DNA of 64,000 nt from Phyllobacterium myrsinacearum (GTDB taxonomy: Bacteria; Pseudomonadota; Alphaproteobacteria; Rhizobiales; Rhizobiaceae): the NCBI RefSeq assembly GCF_002980555.1, contig NZ_PVBT01000004.1, positions 1-64,000 of the forward strand. The letters run 5' to 3'. The notes beneath the pieces were generated by a model. That model was not told the DNA's origin and searched no databases. It saw only the letters and a list, made by a program, of their open reading frames with translations. This document shows positions 25,993 through 34,483 of the stretch, in pieces. How positions within the stretch are numbered: the stretch's first letter is position 1; the number at the start of each line of letters is the position of its first letter. The position numbers and the translations under genes are program-made.

Positions 25993-26511
25993 ATGGCGCT
26001 CGAAAAACTGAAAAGCCAAATCCCGGAGTTTGCTAAAGACGTGAGGCTAAATTTGTCTCTTTTTGCCCAGGATGAGGCATTAACTGCTGCTCAGAAGGCT
26101 GGTCTCGCGCTTGCCTGTGCTATTTCTAGTCGCAATCAAGAAGTTCAAAAGGCTTGCAACGCTTATGCCTCGTCCATTCTGGACGAGGCGGGTTTATCTG
26201 CGGCGCGAGCCGCCGCGAGCATCATGGCGATGAACAATGTCTATTACCGGTTCACCCATCTTGTTTCGGACGACAGTTATTCGCGCATGCCTGCAGGCCT
26301 GCGTATGAATGTGATCGCCAATCCAGGCGTTCCCGCTGTCGATTTTGAGATCTGGTGTCTGGCGGTGTCCGTGGTCAACGGCTGCGGCCGCTGCGTGGAT
26401 GCTCATGAGCAGACGCTGCGGAAAGCTGGAGTGGCTGCAAATGTAATTCATACCGCAGTAAGGCTTGCGGCCATCTTGCAATCTGCTGCAATCGCTCTTG
26501 AGGCCGCCTGA
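25993..26511 (+). CDS. ahpD: Alkyl hydroperoxidase AhpD
   Basis: A 172-residue AhpD of the carboxymuconolactone-decarboxylase fold. It aligns along its length with mycobacterial Ahp[21 protein letters not shown] at the start, [11 protein letters not shown]-like helix near 77, and [15 protein letters not shown] near 100. The catalytic C-x2-C is [18 protein letters not shown] near 130-147, where the Glu and His of the proton relay are kept. AhpD transfers electrons to AhpC. Being paired with AhpC and a PLP lyase suggests the pathway makes peroxide (the flavoenzyme of the neighbouring operon is a candidate source) or reactive sulphur. Confidence 0.92.
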   Translation: MALEKLKSQIPEFAKDVRLNLSLFAQDEALTAAQKAGLALACAISSRNQEVQKACNAYASSILDEAGLSAARAAASIMAMNNVYYRFTHLVSDDSYSRMPAGLRMNVIANPGVPAVDFEIWCLAVSVVNGCGRCVDAHEQTLRKAGVAANVIHTAVRLAAILQSAAIALEAA

Positions 26512-26631
26512 CGATGGAATTGCATGAAGAACAGCAGCCTATCCGATACGTGTATTCTGATATCAGGCCTTTCACCAGTTAAATGCTGGAATGTTAATTT
26601 CCAAGCAATACCGCAAGCAAGAAAATAGGCA

Positions 26632-27318
26632 GTGATTACCGCTATGGAACAGACCTATCCCACGTGGCATCTCGATCCAACCGGTGAGGCGGTGATGGAA
26701 GACATTCACACGCCCTACTGGCGCCATTTCATCAACATTATTCTTGAACAAAACTTATCTGATTGCACGGTTCTGGATTTCGGCTGCAGCCGAGGCGGTT
26801 TCTTACGACTTCTCCACGACAGCCGGCCTTTTGCCAAAGGTGTAGGTGTTGATATCGCATCCACATCGATTGGCGACGCCAGCGAGTTGGCGGGAAAACG
26901 CCCCCTCAGCTATCATGTCACTGGCGATCCCAGCCAGCTTGGCGTGGTATTCGATTTCGCCTTCAGTTATGAAGTGATCTACCTGCTCCAAGATCTTTCA
27001 GAGCATGCGCGGCAGATAAAGGACGTCTTGAAAGAGAACGGAGTTTATTACGCTGTTACTGGTTGCCATACTGAATCTCCGCTGTGGAACAGACGGAAAG
27101 AGGTTATTTCGAGCAGCAGCAGCAGCCGGGTTCTCAGTTATTCGCCGGATGATTATATTGATGCTTTTGCCTCACAAGGTTTCAAGGTGACCCTTCGTCG
27201 CTTCGGGTTCAACGATTTCGTACCGCCGCCGGTCAATCGCAAATTCCACCCCAGTATAATGGATGCTTTAACTTACAATTCTGAGGAGAAAATCCTCTTC
27301 CGATTCTGCAAGAAATGA
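26632..27318 (+). CDS. Class I SAM-dependent methyltransferase
   Basis: A 228-residue Rossmann methyltransferase. Motif I is VLDFGCSRGGFLRLL near residue 46, the acidic residue after strand 2 lies in GVGVDIASTS, and motif IV is the FDFAFSYEVIYLLQD segment near 108. A run of five AGC codons at 27112-27126 gives SSSSS near residue 160, a possible slippage site. The frame starts at GTG; an ATG four codons later (26644) is an alternative. It ends the lyase operon 120 bp after ahpD. The substrate is unknown; methylation of a thiol or amine released by the lyase would make sense but is inference. Confidence 0.82.
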   Translation: MITAMEQTYPTWHLDPTGEAVMEDIHTPYWRHFINIILEQNLSDCTVLDFGCSRGGFLRLLHDSRPFAKGVGVDIASTSIGDASELAGKRPLSYHVTGDPSQLGVVFDFAFSYEVIYLLQDLSEHARQIKDVLKENGVYYAVTGCHTESPLWNRRKEVISSSSSSRVLSYSPDDYIDAFASQGFKVTLRRFGFNDFVPPPVNRKFHPSIMDALTYNSEEKILFRFCKK

Positions 27319-27319
27319 T

Positions 27320-27664
27320 TCTGGTGGGGTTGGAGATCGTCCTGGGCCGGGCGGCAAGGAGGGCCAGACCGCCGTCATCAAAGTCGATGCCATTCCGGAA
27401 CCAGATGCGCAGCAGCTGGAAGGCGCGGCGGCCAAGGAGCTGCAGAGCATCATTCCCACCGGCAATGCCCAGCGCATGCAGAACCTGGTATTCCCCGTCG
27501 CCATTTGCCCGGATGTGACCCTCATCAACGTCGATGGCAAACCTATGCCGCTCTCTCCTGGCATGTCCGTGACCGTGGAGGTGAAGACCGGAAAGCGCCG
27601 CATTCCCGAATATCTCTTCTCGCCGCTCGCCGAAATCTCGTCACAGACCATGCAGGAAAGGTGA
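27320..27664 (+). pseudogene. C-terminal relic of an HlyD-type secretion adaptor
   Basis: Immediately after the methyltransferase stop, in another frame, lies an open stretch. It contains AVIKVDAIPEPDAQQLEGAA, then RMQNLVFPVAICPD and PLSPGMSVTVEVKTGKRRI, and ends EYLFSPLAEISSQTMQER. These are the last 100 or so residues of HlyD-family membrane-fusion proteins of type I secretion. There is no start codon and no upstream remainder of the 400-residue protein. The break at 27320 therefore marks a recombination boundary at the right end of the lyase operon. Confidence 0.7.
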
Positions 27665-28004
27665 GGGGAGATGCTACCGACCACAGTAGAAAGACAGAAT
27701 TTATGGAAAACAGCGTCCATGATACCGGTTACCCAAGGATCAGGATTGGGTGAGTTTTTATCCGCGCGTACGTAAACATCATGCCACGACAGTATTCGCG
27801 GACATTCCATTTGTGTTCGACAGGTCGAACTATCAAGGACAGCACGTGACGGTGGTTAAGGTGCAAATAAGGGTAGCTTATTTTCCTGCTGCCAGCGGCG
27901 ATTTTACGTCCGGTTGTTGCGCGAGGCGGCCGATGATTGTTTGGTCTCCCTCATTCCCATTATTGGGCAAGATAACGCCCAAATCGGAATAGGTATGCAG
28001 TAAA
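27665..28004. other. 340-bp region with no gene recognised
   Basis: Between the HlyD relic and the convergent AraC-type gene. Short frames on the plus strand lack start signals or recognisable protein. It is somewhat AT-richer than its surroundings. No hairpin terminator was found. Confidence 0.4.
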
Positions 28005-28889
28005 CTATTTCAGCGGCAGAAACAGTTCTGTAATCACTTCATGTGCTGATACCTCTGGAATGAACGACAGCCGGCGTTGGCAATAGATTGGGAAATCGCG
28101 CGCTGCTTCGCCGCTGATCGGAAGCCAATCCCGGTAAAGGTAGAGCGCAGCGGGCTCCAGATTGTTGGTATTGCCTGGATAACGCAATACCGCGCAACGC
28201 CCGCCAGGAATCACGCCGGCCTTCATTTGCTCATGGTTCGCCTCAATCGGCTGATCAGTACCGACACATAAATCCATGCTATAGTCGGCGGCGATCGCAG
28301 GCTCTCTTTCGGAGCGGAAAACCATGAAAGTAGGGTTTGTCTCCGGCGATAAGTTGTTCGCCTTGCTCCAGGCCCTGAATCGCCTGAATGTGTCTGCGAG
28401 TCTCGCCCGGTCTCCCCGATGCTGCATGACAGCCACCGGCGTGGCGGGGACATCTCGTATCGTTACGTCGTCGTGGTCAAAGATTATATGCATGAACTTG
28501 TTCCTTGCGTTGTCAAGCGGCCCCAAGGCCATAAGCCACGTCCCCCAATCGGGAGTTTTACGGAACGATGAAGGCGATTGCCCTACCCGTTGCCGAAATG
28601 CGCGGGCGAAGGCATCCGGTGCTTCGTAACCGGCATCCATCGCTATATCAGTGACGCTTTGAGCGTCTTTGCGGGCAAGCCGGTACGAAGCACGTTTCAT
28701 ACGGGTGAGCTGGACATAGCGATGCACGGACAAGCCAAACGTTGCCGTAAATTGCCGCTGGAAATGGAACTTCGAGAATGCCGCGATGCGGCTCAAAGTT
28801 TCCAAATCCAGATCGTCATCAAGGTGCTGATCTATGTGAATCAGCACCCGCTGCATTCGGGCGCGATAGTTTTCAGGTGCCGTCTTCAT
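28005..28889 (-). CDS. AraC-family regulator with GyrI-like effector domain
   Basis: A 294-residue regulator of the Rob/SoxS-like two-domain class. The N-terminal AraC DNA-binding domain (residues 8-110) shows LETLSRIAAFSKFHFQRQF and the second helix-turn-helix VTDIAMDAGYEAPDAFARAF. The C-terminal GyrI-like domain (140-290) contains VAVMQHRGDRARLADTFRRF and AGVIPGGRCAVLRYPG. The latter fold binds lipophilic drugs and metabolites. GGAAAGAG precedes the ATG. Its targets are not evident; nearby genes on both sides are also regulators or small proteins. Confidence 0.9.
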   Translation of the reverse strand: MKTAPENYRARMQRVLIHIDQHLDDDLDLETLSRIAAFSKFHFQRQFTATFGLSVHRYVQLTRMKRASYRLARKDAQSVTDIAMDAGYEAPDAFARAFRQRVGQSPSSFRKTPDWGTWLMALGPLDNARNKFMHIIFDHDDVTIRDVPATPVAVMQHRGDRARLADTFRRFRAWSKANNLSPETNPTFMVFRSEREPAIAADYSMDLCVGTDQPIEANHEQMKAGVIPGGRCAVLRYPGNTNNLEPAALYLYRDWLPISGEAARDFPIYCQRRLSFIPEVSAHEVITELFLPLK

Positions 28890-28974
28890 TGTCTCTTTCC
28901 CTGTGGCGACATTAGCTACGCCTTTCCGGGTATTTCACGCTCGACCGATCTTGCGATTTCAATCAGAGAAATAT

Positions 28975-29766
28975 TCATTTTCCTGATGTCGTTCTGACAA
29001 TCAGGTCGGTCTCATGGTCGGCGGGATAGAGCATTTCAAGTGCGATTTCCGAGATCGTCACGTCCACGGGTGTGCCAAAGATGGTGACCGTGCTGAAGAA
29101 TGACAGAGGGCCAAGTCTGGTCTGGATACGCAACGGGATCGCAAGTGCGGAAGTGTGAGGTGAATGAGCCGCCTTCTTTGACGGTCTGTGCAATGTCTCG
29201 GCCTCCTTCAGCAGCTCGCACAGTCGAGGGTCGGCCGTCAGTTCGACCTCGCGCCGCAATCTCGTTAGGAGATGGTCCGCCCAGTCGTCGAGATTGAGGA
29301 TTCGCGGCGCGAGACCATCGGGGCGGAGCGATAGACGCATAACGTTAACTGGCGGTTCCAGCAGATCGGCGCTTACCCCCTCATATAACTCCTGAAGGGC
29401 GGCATTCGACACCACCACATTCCACTGCCGGTCAATCGCAAAAGCGGGAAAGGGTTTGTGTGCCTCGATGGTACTTCCGATGGCGGACAGCAAAGGCTGG
29501 ATCGAAGCATCGTGAAGCGGCGTTTCGTGAAAGACAGGCGCAAAGCCCGCTGCAACCAGCCAGACATTCCGCTCGCGCAAAGGAATGTCCAATTCCTCTG
29601 CCAGGCGCAGCAGCAAGCCACGGCTTGGCGCGGCTCGGCCCAGTTCCACGAAGCCCAGATGGCGCACGGATACGTTTACCCGTAATGCGAGAGCGAGTTG
29701 CGAGAGCCTGCGCCTGTGGCGCCATTCGCAAAGGTGCTTCCCGAAGCTTACGGTCGCTTGCAGCAT
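28975..29766 (-). CDS. XRE-family regulator with MmyB-like ligand domain
   Basis: From the chosen ATG the protein has 263 residues. An N-terminal Cro/C1-type helix-turn-helix contains LCEWRHRRRLSQLALALRVN and VSVRHLGFVELGRAAPSRG. The MmyB-like PAS-related domain follows, with PAFAIDRQWNVVVSNAALQ near residue 115 and DVTISEIALEMLYPADHETD at the end. A frame continues 26 codons upstream (to 29844) but is not typical of the family, and GGAAAG stands before the internal ATG. It is divergent from the NTF2-like gene at 29935, its most likely target, as MmyB-type regulators usually sit beside what they control. Confidence 0.87.
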   Translation of the reverse strand: MLQATVSFGKHLCEWRHRRRLSQLALALRVNVSVRHLGFVELGRAAPSRGLLLRLAEELDIPLRERNVWLVAAGFAPVFHETPLHDASIQPLLSAIGSTIEAHKPFPAFAIDRQWNVVVSNAALQELYEGVSADLLEPPVNVMRLSLRPDGLAPRILNLDDWADHLLTRLRREVELTADPRLCELLKEAETLHRPSKKAAHSPHTSALAIPLRIQTRLGPLSFFSTVTIFGTPVDVTISEIALEMLYPADHETDLIVRTTSGK

Positions 29767-29934
29767 CTCTATCTGACTTTCCTGTGATTGCGCGGATAAT
29801 TGCTCATCCTGAAAATAGTACAGAGAATAGATCTCAAAAATCATCCTGAAAACTACCTTTCAGGTAGCTGACTTGATGCTTGGCATTGCCGCATTATCGG
29901 CTGGCTATGCAACTTCAGCGCAGGAAAAAGCGAT

Positions 29935-30315
29935 ATGACAACCGATCTTGATAAACTGGCGAACCGGTATGTTGCCGTCTGGAATGAGCCGGATCAGACG
30001 AAGCGCCGTAACGGCATCGAAAGGCTATGGGTGCAGGACGGTTTGCATTTCACGCCCACCAGAGAAGTTAAAGGTTATGACGCATTGGAAGCCCGAGTTG
30101 AGGAGTCCCATAGCAAGTTCGTCCGAGACCAGGGATTTATTTTCCGGGTGTCGGGCGAGCCGCTGGGCCACCACGGCCTCGTCAAGTTCTATTGGGTGAT
30201 GGTCGATCCGAAATCGGATACTGTCAACGCCGTTGGCTCCGACGTCGTGCTGCTGGATGCAAGCGGCTGTATCATCTCCGACTATCAATTCACCGAACCG
30301 CTCTCGCGAGCCTGA
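29935..30315 (+). CDS. NTF2-like (SnoaL-type) protein
   Basis: A 126-residue single-domain protein with the cone-shaped NTF2 fold. The LANRYVAVWNEPDQTKRRNG helix at the start is typical, followed by IERLWVQDGLHFTP and a C-terminal GSDVVLLDASGCI strand pair. Members include SnoaL cyclases and many uncharacterised proteins. The function is not predictable. It is divergent from an MmyB-type regulator and 13 bp upstream of an ABM-fold gene with which it probably shares an operon. Confidence 0.8.
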   Translation: MTTDLDKLANRYVAVWNEPDQTKRRNGIERLWVQDGLHFTPTREVKGYDALEARVEESHSKFVRDQGFIFRVSGEPLGHHGLVKFYWVMVDPKSDTVNAVGSDVVLLDASGCIISDYQFTEPLSRA

Positions 30316-30328
30316 AGAGGAGCGGCCC

Positions 30329-30658
30329 ATGTCTATCACTTATATCATCACGTTTGATGTCGTCGCTCAGCAACGGTCCCGCTTCCTTTCGCTTCTTGAG
30401 GGCGTGCTCGACGCAATGAGATCGGAGCCCATGTTCCATGAAGCGGTCCTGCACAGCGATCCGGTTTCGAATTGCCGCTTCATGCTTTATGAGACCTGGG
30501 AAGATCACGACGACGTGCTGAATGTGCAACTACAGCGGCCTTACCGGCAGGCGTGGCACGAAGCGCTGCCCGAATTGCTTGAGAGAGACCGCGACATTTC
30601 GATCTGGAAGCCTGTCCGCTCGGATCGCGCGCGAGTCTTTCGCAGTGCGATCAAGTGA
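30329..30658 (+). CDS. Antibiotic biosynthesis monooxygenase-fold protein
   Basis: A 109-residue dimeric alpha+beta-barrel (ABM) protein. YIITFDVVAQQRSRFLSLLE, HEAVLHSDPVSNCRFMLYE and the typical TWEDHDDVLNVQLQ segment are present, and the conserved W of ETWED is kept. Members act as quinol or haem-type cofactor-free monooxygenases or have unknown roles. The frame continues upstream into the NTF2-like gene, but the ATG after GAAGAGGAGCGG is the sensible start. It probably works with its NTF2-like neighbour under the MmyB regulator. Confidence 0.8.
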   Translation: MSITYIITFDVVAQQRSRFLSLLEGVLDAMRSEPMFHEAVLHSDPVSNCRFMLYETWEDHDDVLNVQLQRPYRQAWHEALPELLERDRDISIWKPVRSDRARVFRSAIK

Positions 30659-30780
30659 TCGTTTTTTATGACTTCCAAGTTTGTACAATTGGCACGGATC
30701 GAATTTGTCTTGCATTTACTGTGGCGCCTACAGATGTTCATCGGCCATAGAAGAAAGAACTACTAACTTTGGAGGAGTCA

Positions 30781-31561
30781 TGTTTCAGGTTGGAAAAACA
30801 ATCTACCTAATGGTTCTGGTTTCTTCCATCTGGAATGTCGCAATCCGTGCATATGCTGCTGAGGATATCAACAGCCAGCGGCATCCGATGCGGATTGCCA
30901 TCGTGCGTGAGGCTGAACATCAATGCGAACCTATATGTCCTGAGTGGATATATGCATTTGGTTCAATTGAACCCACGACACCTTGCTGAATAAGGTCTTC
31001 CGCCAAATGGGTAACCGCCGGCTGCCGATCATCATCGAGTCGCAAGGGGGTGACTTAGACGCGGGGATAAAAATGGGACGGATGGTCCGCAATCGAGGGC
31101 TTAACGTTGCCGTGGGCCACACCCGTTTCGAGGTATGTCGGCCGGAGCTCAAATCCTGTAAGCCGCTATTCTCAAAAGATATCGCCTTTGCAGGAACGGC
31201 TGTTCCCGAAAGAGCCAATTGCGACTCGGCGTGCCAGTATGTGCTGGCTGGAGGGACAAGGCGAATTGCGAGCCCATACAATTATTTGGGCGTCCACAAA
31301 CCATTCAAGCCAAATCAAAATGTTGAGAAGGCTGTTGCACGGGTTAAGCCCATGCTCAAAGACTTCTTTTCTGAAATGAACGTTGATCCGACCATCGTTG
31401 ATCTTGCATATGCATCGACGAAAATGACCGATCTGACATCAAAACAAGCTACGGATTTTCGTTTGATCACAGAGCCGGGTGACGTGTTCAACCTGATGGC
31501 GGTTGATGTTTGCAAGCAAGTGCCTTTGCCGGAGAATTGCATTACTCGTACCGGTAAATGA
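30781..31561 (+). pseudogene. Frameshifted periplasmic ClpP-like protein (COG3904 type)
   Basis: A strong GGAGGAG site and ATG begin a frame with a signal peptide and the start of a mature domain (AEHQCEPICPEWIYAFGSIE). It stops at 30987. The protein continues in the next frame from about 30983 with LLNKVFRQMGNRRLPIIIES, QGGDLDAGIKMGRMVRNRG and ERANCDSACQYVLAGGTRR. Together these make one periplasmic protein with a ClpP/crotonase-like fold, where Ser and Gly residues around DSACQ correspond to the active site region. A single insertion or two-base deletion around 30975-30985 explains the break. It is either a recent pseudogene or a sequencing error; the rest is well preserved. Confidence 0.65.
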
Positions 31562-31711
31562 TTTTCAAATGCCACGCTCAGGCTAAAGTTACGATGCCGT
31601 AAACTCGGTGCTGCAGTTCTATGGCCTTTTACACATGATGACGGTCATGAGAGCGTATGGTTTGGACAAATCTTGTCGTCGCCCGGTTAAGCGCAGTCAA
31701 GTTGTGTTAAG

Positions 31712-32098
31712 TTGGGTAAAATTCCACTGCCTGCGCGCGTTTGCGCCTTATGGATGGCCGGCATTGGCCTGACTTTCGGGTCATTCGCGATTGCGGCCTT
31801 CTATTTCCTGTTTGGGTATCTGGTATTTGCTTATGTCTCAGCTCGCGAATCGGTCGCTCTGGACGGGCTTTTCGGCGACGCTTACCGGGAATATCGCCAC
31901 AAGGTTCCCGCCTTCTTCCCTCGCCTCAGACGAAGCGCCTGCAATGTCGCGCATCAGTTGCCTATGACCTTCAACCCTGTTGCACTGAAGCGTACGGCTA
32001 TCGACAGTTCTTGCTTTCTCCTGGCAATCCCCGCGTCCAAGCTTATAGAGTCATTGCAATTGGCAAGACTCCTTAAGCCGGTATTGCATCTCTTTTGA
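31712..32098 (+). pseudogene. C-terminal fragment of an isoprenylcysteine/phospholipid methyltransferase-like protein
   Basis: The first half of this frame contains two hydrophobic helices (LTFGSFAIAAFYFLFGYLVF) and then FGDAYREYRHKVPAFFPRLR, the C-terminal signature of ICMT/PEMT-type membrane methyltransferases. The SAM-binding GPYAIVRHPMY block that should come earlier is missing. The sequence after residue 75 is not family-like. No start signal precedes the frame (it would be TTG). I read it as a remnant. A separate intact relative lies at 35047-35715. Confidence 0.5.
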
Positions 32099-32179
32099 TA
32101 GCTGCTGTCCGCCTGGTGAAACAGTTTCGTTGAGCCTGCGTGCGGTTGTTGCCGCGCCATCAGGCCGGCGCTTCGGGAC

Positions 32180-32202
32180 AGCCGGCGCTGTACACGCCGG
32201 CT
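32180..32202. repeat. Inverted repeat AGCCGGCG-N7-CGCCGGCT
   Basis: Perfect eight-base GC-rich arms with a seven-base loop. There is no T-run on either side, so it is not an obvious intrinsic terminator. It lies between the methyltransferase fragment and the lipoprotein gene and could be a transcript-end hairpin or part of a dispersed intergenic repeat. Confidence 0.35.
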
Positions 32203-32312
32203 GAAGACCGAGACAGACCGCAGGGTTTACCGAACTTTACACTGCCTTTACCGCCAATAACGCTGAAGCCGTTAAAGCTTGGGCCCGTGATCCCGGTTCA
32301 GGCGATTTGACA

Positions 32313-33173
32313 ATGATCTTGAAGCTTCGACAACTTGAAAGGCGGCGGCGGGCGGCGCTCTGCGTGGCCCTATTCTCATGGTTGTCCGCTTGTACAAGTG
32401 TGCCTTTGCCCGAGGGAAACTCCCTCAGTTCCCATGCAGGAATGAGCCCATCGCGCGGTACCCTCATGCCAGCAAAATTGCGCGTGGATTCGACGGCGGT
32501 GCTTACCGCACAGACGGTGCGCATCGTACCGACCTCGACACAGATCGACAGTCGTGCCTTCGATCCCAACGACCTGGCGCTCGTCACCAATGCGATCGAC
32601 CGCGCACTCTGCACTGATCTTAGCGATCGTTTCAAGATTGTGGCCATAAACCAGCCGGCGGACCTCATCGTCCACGCGACGGTTACAAACATCGTTGCGA
32701 CGAACCGGTCAGCAGCGGTGACTTCCACCGTCGCTTCATTTGGTGGTTCGGCAGCGCTCGGGATTCCGATTCCACGCCTTCCCATCGGCCTCGGCGGCCT
32801 GGCCATCGAGGCCGAGGCGGTCGGCGAGGATGGTTTGCAGAGGGCGGCAATGCTCTGGTCGCGCGGCGCTAACATGATCACGACAAGGGCCCGGGTGTCT
32901 GCTGTCGGGGACGCATACTCCCTCTCCTCGGCCTTCGCCGCCGCCTTCAGCCGCATGCTTGTCACGGGCAAGGACCCGTTCAATAGAATGCTGGCGATAC
33001 CGTCGATGCAAAGATTGCGGGCCTCGCTCGGCGGCGATCCGAAATACGATGCCTGCAAGGCGTTCGGAACGGCTCCCGGCATCCCGGGAATCGTCGCCGC
33101 CCGATTTGGTCTGCCACCCGCCTGGACCGACAAGGGTGCGGGATTACCCTCGCGGGGTGGCGCAGCGCATTGA
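32313..33173 (+). CDS. DUF3313-family outer-membrane lipoprotein
   Basis: A 286-residue lipoprotein. After a basic N-terminus (QLERRRRAALCVALFSWL) the lipobox LSAC places the lipidated cysteine near residue 27. The mature protein has the DUF3313 pattern: VRIVPTSTQIDSRAFDPNDL, ADLIVHATVTNIVATNRS and a glycine-rich central part (ALGIPIPRLPIGLGGLAIEA). AAMLWSRGANMITTRARVS near residue 195 closes the domain. No biochemical role is known. The ATG was preferred over a TTG two codons earlier. It stands alone. Confidence 0.82.
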   Translation: MILKLRQLERRRRAALCVALFSWLSACTSVPLPEGNSLSSHAGMSPSRGTLMPAKLRVDSTAVLTAQTVRIVPTSTQIDSRAFDPNDLALVTNAIDRALCTDLSDRFKIVAINQPADLIVHATVTNIVATNRSAAVTSTVASFGGSAALGIPIPRLPIGLGGLAIEAEAVGEDGLQRAAMLWSRGANMITTRARVSAVGDAYSLSSAFAAAFSRMLVTGKDPFNRMLAIPSMQRLRASLGGDPKYDACKAFGTAPGIPGIVAARFGLPPAWTDKGAGLPSRGGAAH

Positions 33174-33416
33174 GGTTGCCCCTGTTGCGCGCGCCTATCG
33201 GACAACTTCCGTTCTGCAACCGATTCCAATCTGGATTTTGCAGTCTTCGTTAGGGATGCCTGAAGCGAACAGGCACGACGAACCATCCTGGCCACTCCGC
33301 GCACGCAGCAGACGATTTTTGCAGCCGTGGCGGTGCATGACCCCGGAAACCGGTCTACTGCATGGATAGTTGGGGATACTTGCGCTTCCGGCGCGGGTCG
33401 GTTAATACTGAACTAT

Positions 33417-33773
33417 ATGGTTCTGTATTTAAGTTCTACCCTCGATCTATCGTTTGCGGCGCTGTCCGATGCAACCCGCCGCGGCATCATCGATCAGCTG
33501 GGGCGAGGGGACGCGTCGATCACCAGTCTTGCGGATAAGTTCCAGATGACGCTGACCGGCATGAAGAAGCACGTCCAGGTTCTCGAGCGGGCGGGGCTCG
33601 TCGTCACGCAGAAGGTCGGACGGGTGAGAACCTGCAAGCTTGGGAACCACGGTCTCAAGGCGGAGGCCGAGTGGATCGAGGCGCATCGCAGGCTCTTCGA
33701 AATCCGCTTCGAAGCACTGGATGAAATCATCGGCGAAATGAAACGGGAGGACAGCGATGAACCAGAAAATTAG
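33417..33773 (+). CDS. ArsR-family regulator
   Basis: A 118-residue winged-helix protein: LDLSFAALSDATRRGIIDQL at the N-terminus, KFQMTLTGMKKHVQVLERAG as recognition helix, and GLVVTQKVGRVRTCKLG as the wing. It has no metal-binding cysteine pair, so it belongs to the ArsR subgroup that accompanies AHSA1-type genes. The reading frame extends upstream, but this ATG gives the family's usual N-terminus. It overlaps the following AHSA1-domain gene by 17 bases and should autoregulate the pair. Confidence 0.9.
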   Translation: MVLYLSSTLDLSFAALSDATRRGIIDQLGRGDASITSLADKFQMTLTGMKKHVQVLERAGLVVTQKVGRVRTCKLGNHGLKAEAEWIEAHRRLFEIRFEALDEIIGEMKREDSDEPEN

Positions 33774-34260
33774 CAGTGCAGATGGTGTGCAGAACCGCAC
33801 GACAGTCGAGCGCCGAGGTGATCGCGAACTCGTCGTAACGCGGATATTCAATGCGCCGCCGAGCATAGTTTACAGGGCGTGGAGCCAGCCCGGGCTGTTC
33901 CAGCGCTGGTGGGTGCCAAAATCGGTATCCGGCGTTTCGCTCGTATCGTGTGAAATGGACGTCCGTACCGGCGGCAGATATCGGCTGGAATTCGGTGCCG
34001 GTGGTTCGGACACCATGGCCTTCTACGGGAAGTATCTGGAGGTGGTACCGAATGAGCGCATCGTCTGGACCAACGATGAGGGCGAAGAGGGCGCGATCAC
34101 GACCGTGACCTTCGAGGACCAGGGCGGGAAGACACTGCTGAATTTCCACGAAGTCTATCCATCCAAGGAGGCGCTTGAGGAAGCGCTACAGGGTTCGGCG
34201 GCCGCATTGCCGGAGCAGTTGGAACAGCTCGACCAATTGCTTTCCAGTATAGGCGGATAG
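33757..34260 (+). CDS. SRPBCC/AHSA1-domain protein
   Basis: A 167-residue protein of the START-like AHSA1 family. RELVVTRIFNAPPSIVYRAW lies at residues 24-43, PGLFQRWWVPKSV near 45, VRTGGRYRLEFG near 70 and YLEVVPNERIVWTNDEGEE near 92. The fold encloses a hydrophobic cavity; ligands are mostly unknown. Its start lies inside the ArsR gene, a very common bacterial pairing in which the regulator controls both. No signal peptide. Confidence 0.9.
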   Translation: MNQKISSADGVQNRTTVERRGDRELVVTRIFNAPPSIVYRAWSQPGLFQRWWVPKSVSGVSLVSCEMDVRTGGRYRLEFGAGGSDTMAFYGKYLEVVPNERIVWTNDEGEEGAITTVTFEDQGGKTLLNFHEVYPSKEALEEALQGSAAALPEQLEQLDQLLSSIGG

Positions 34261-34483
34261 CGCAGGTCGGGGGAAACTGGCCTTGAGCGAACGCCCGCTT
34301 TTGGGAAGTGACTTCCCCAGCCTTTCTGGCCGGAGTGGGAGGCAAACCCCCAGATAGCCGCCAATCACCAACTATTTTCAATCGAACAATGGTAAGTTGC
34401 CCGTTCCGGCTGTTCGCGTCGAGGCTTGGTGGGATCGCCTGCCGCTCATCGGAACTCGCCCCCGTGTCAACCGATGAAGAGCA

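Noticed and set aside
32180-32202. Hairpin considered as an intrinsic terminator
   Set aside because: No T-run follows on either strand.
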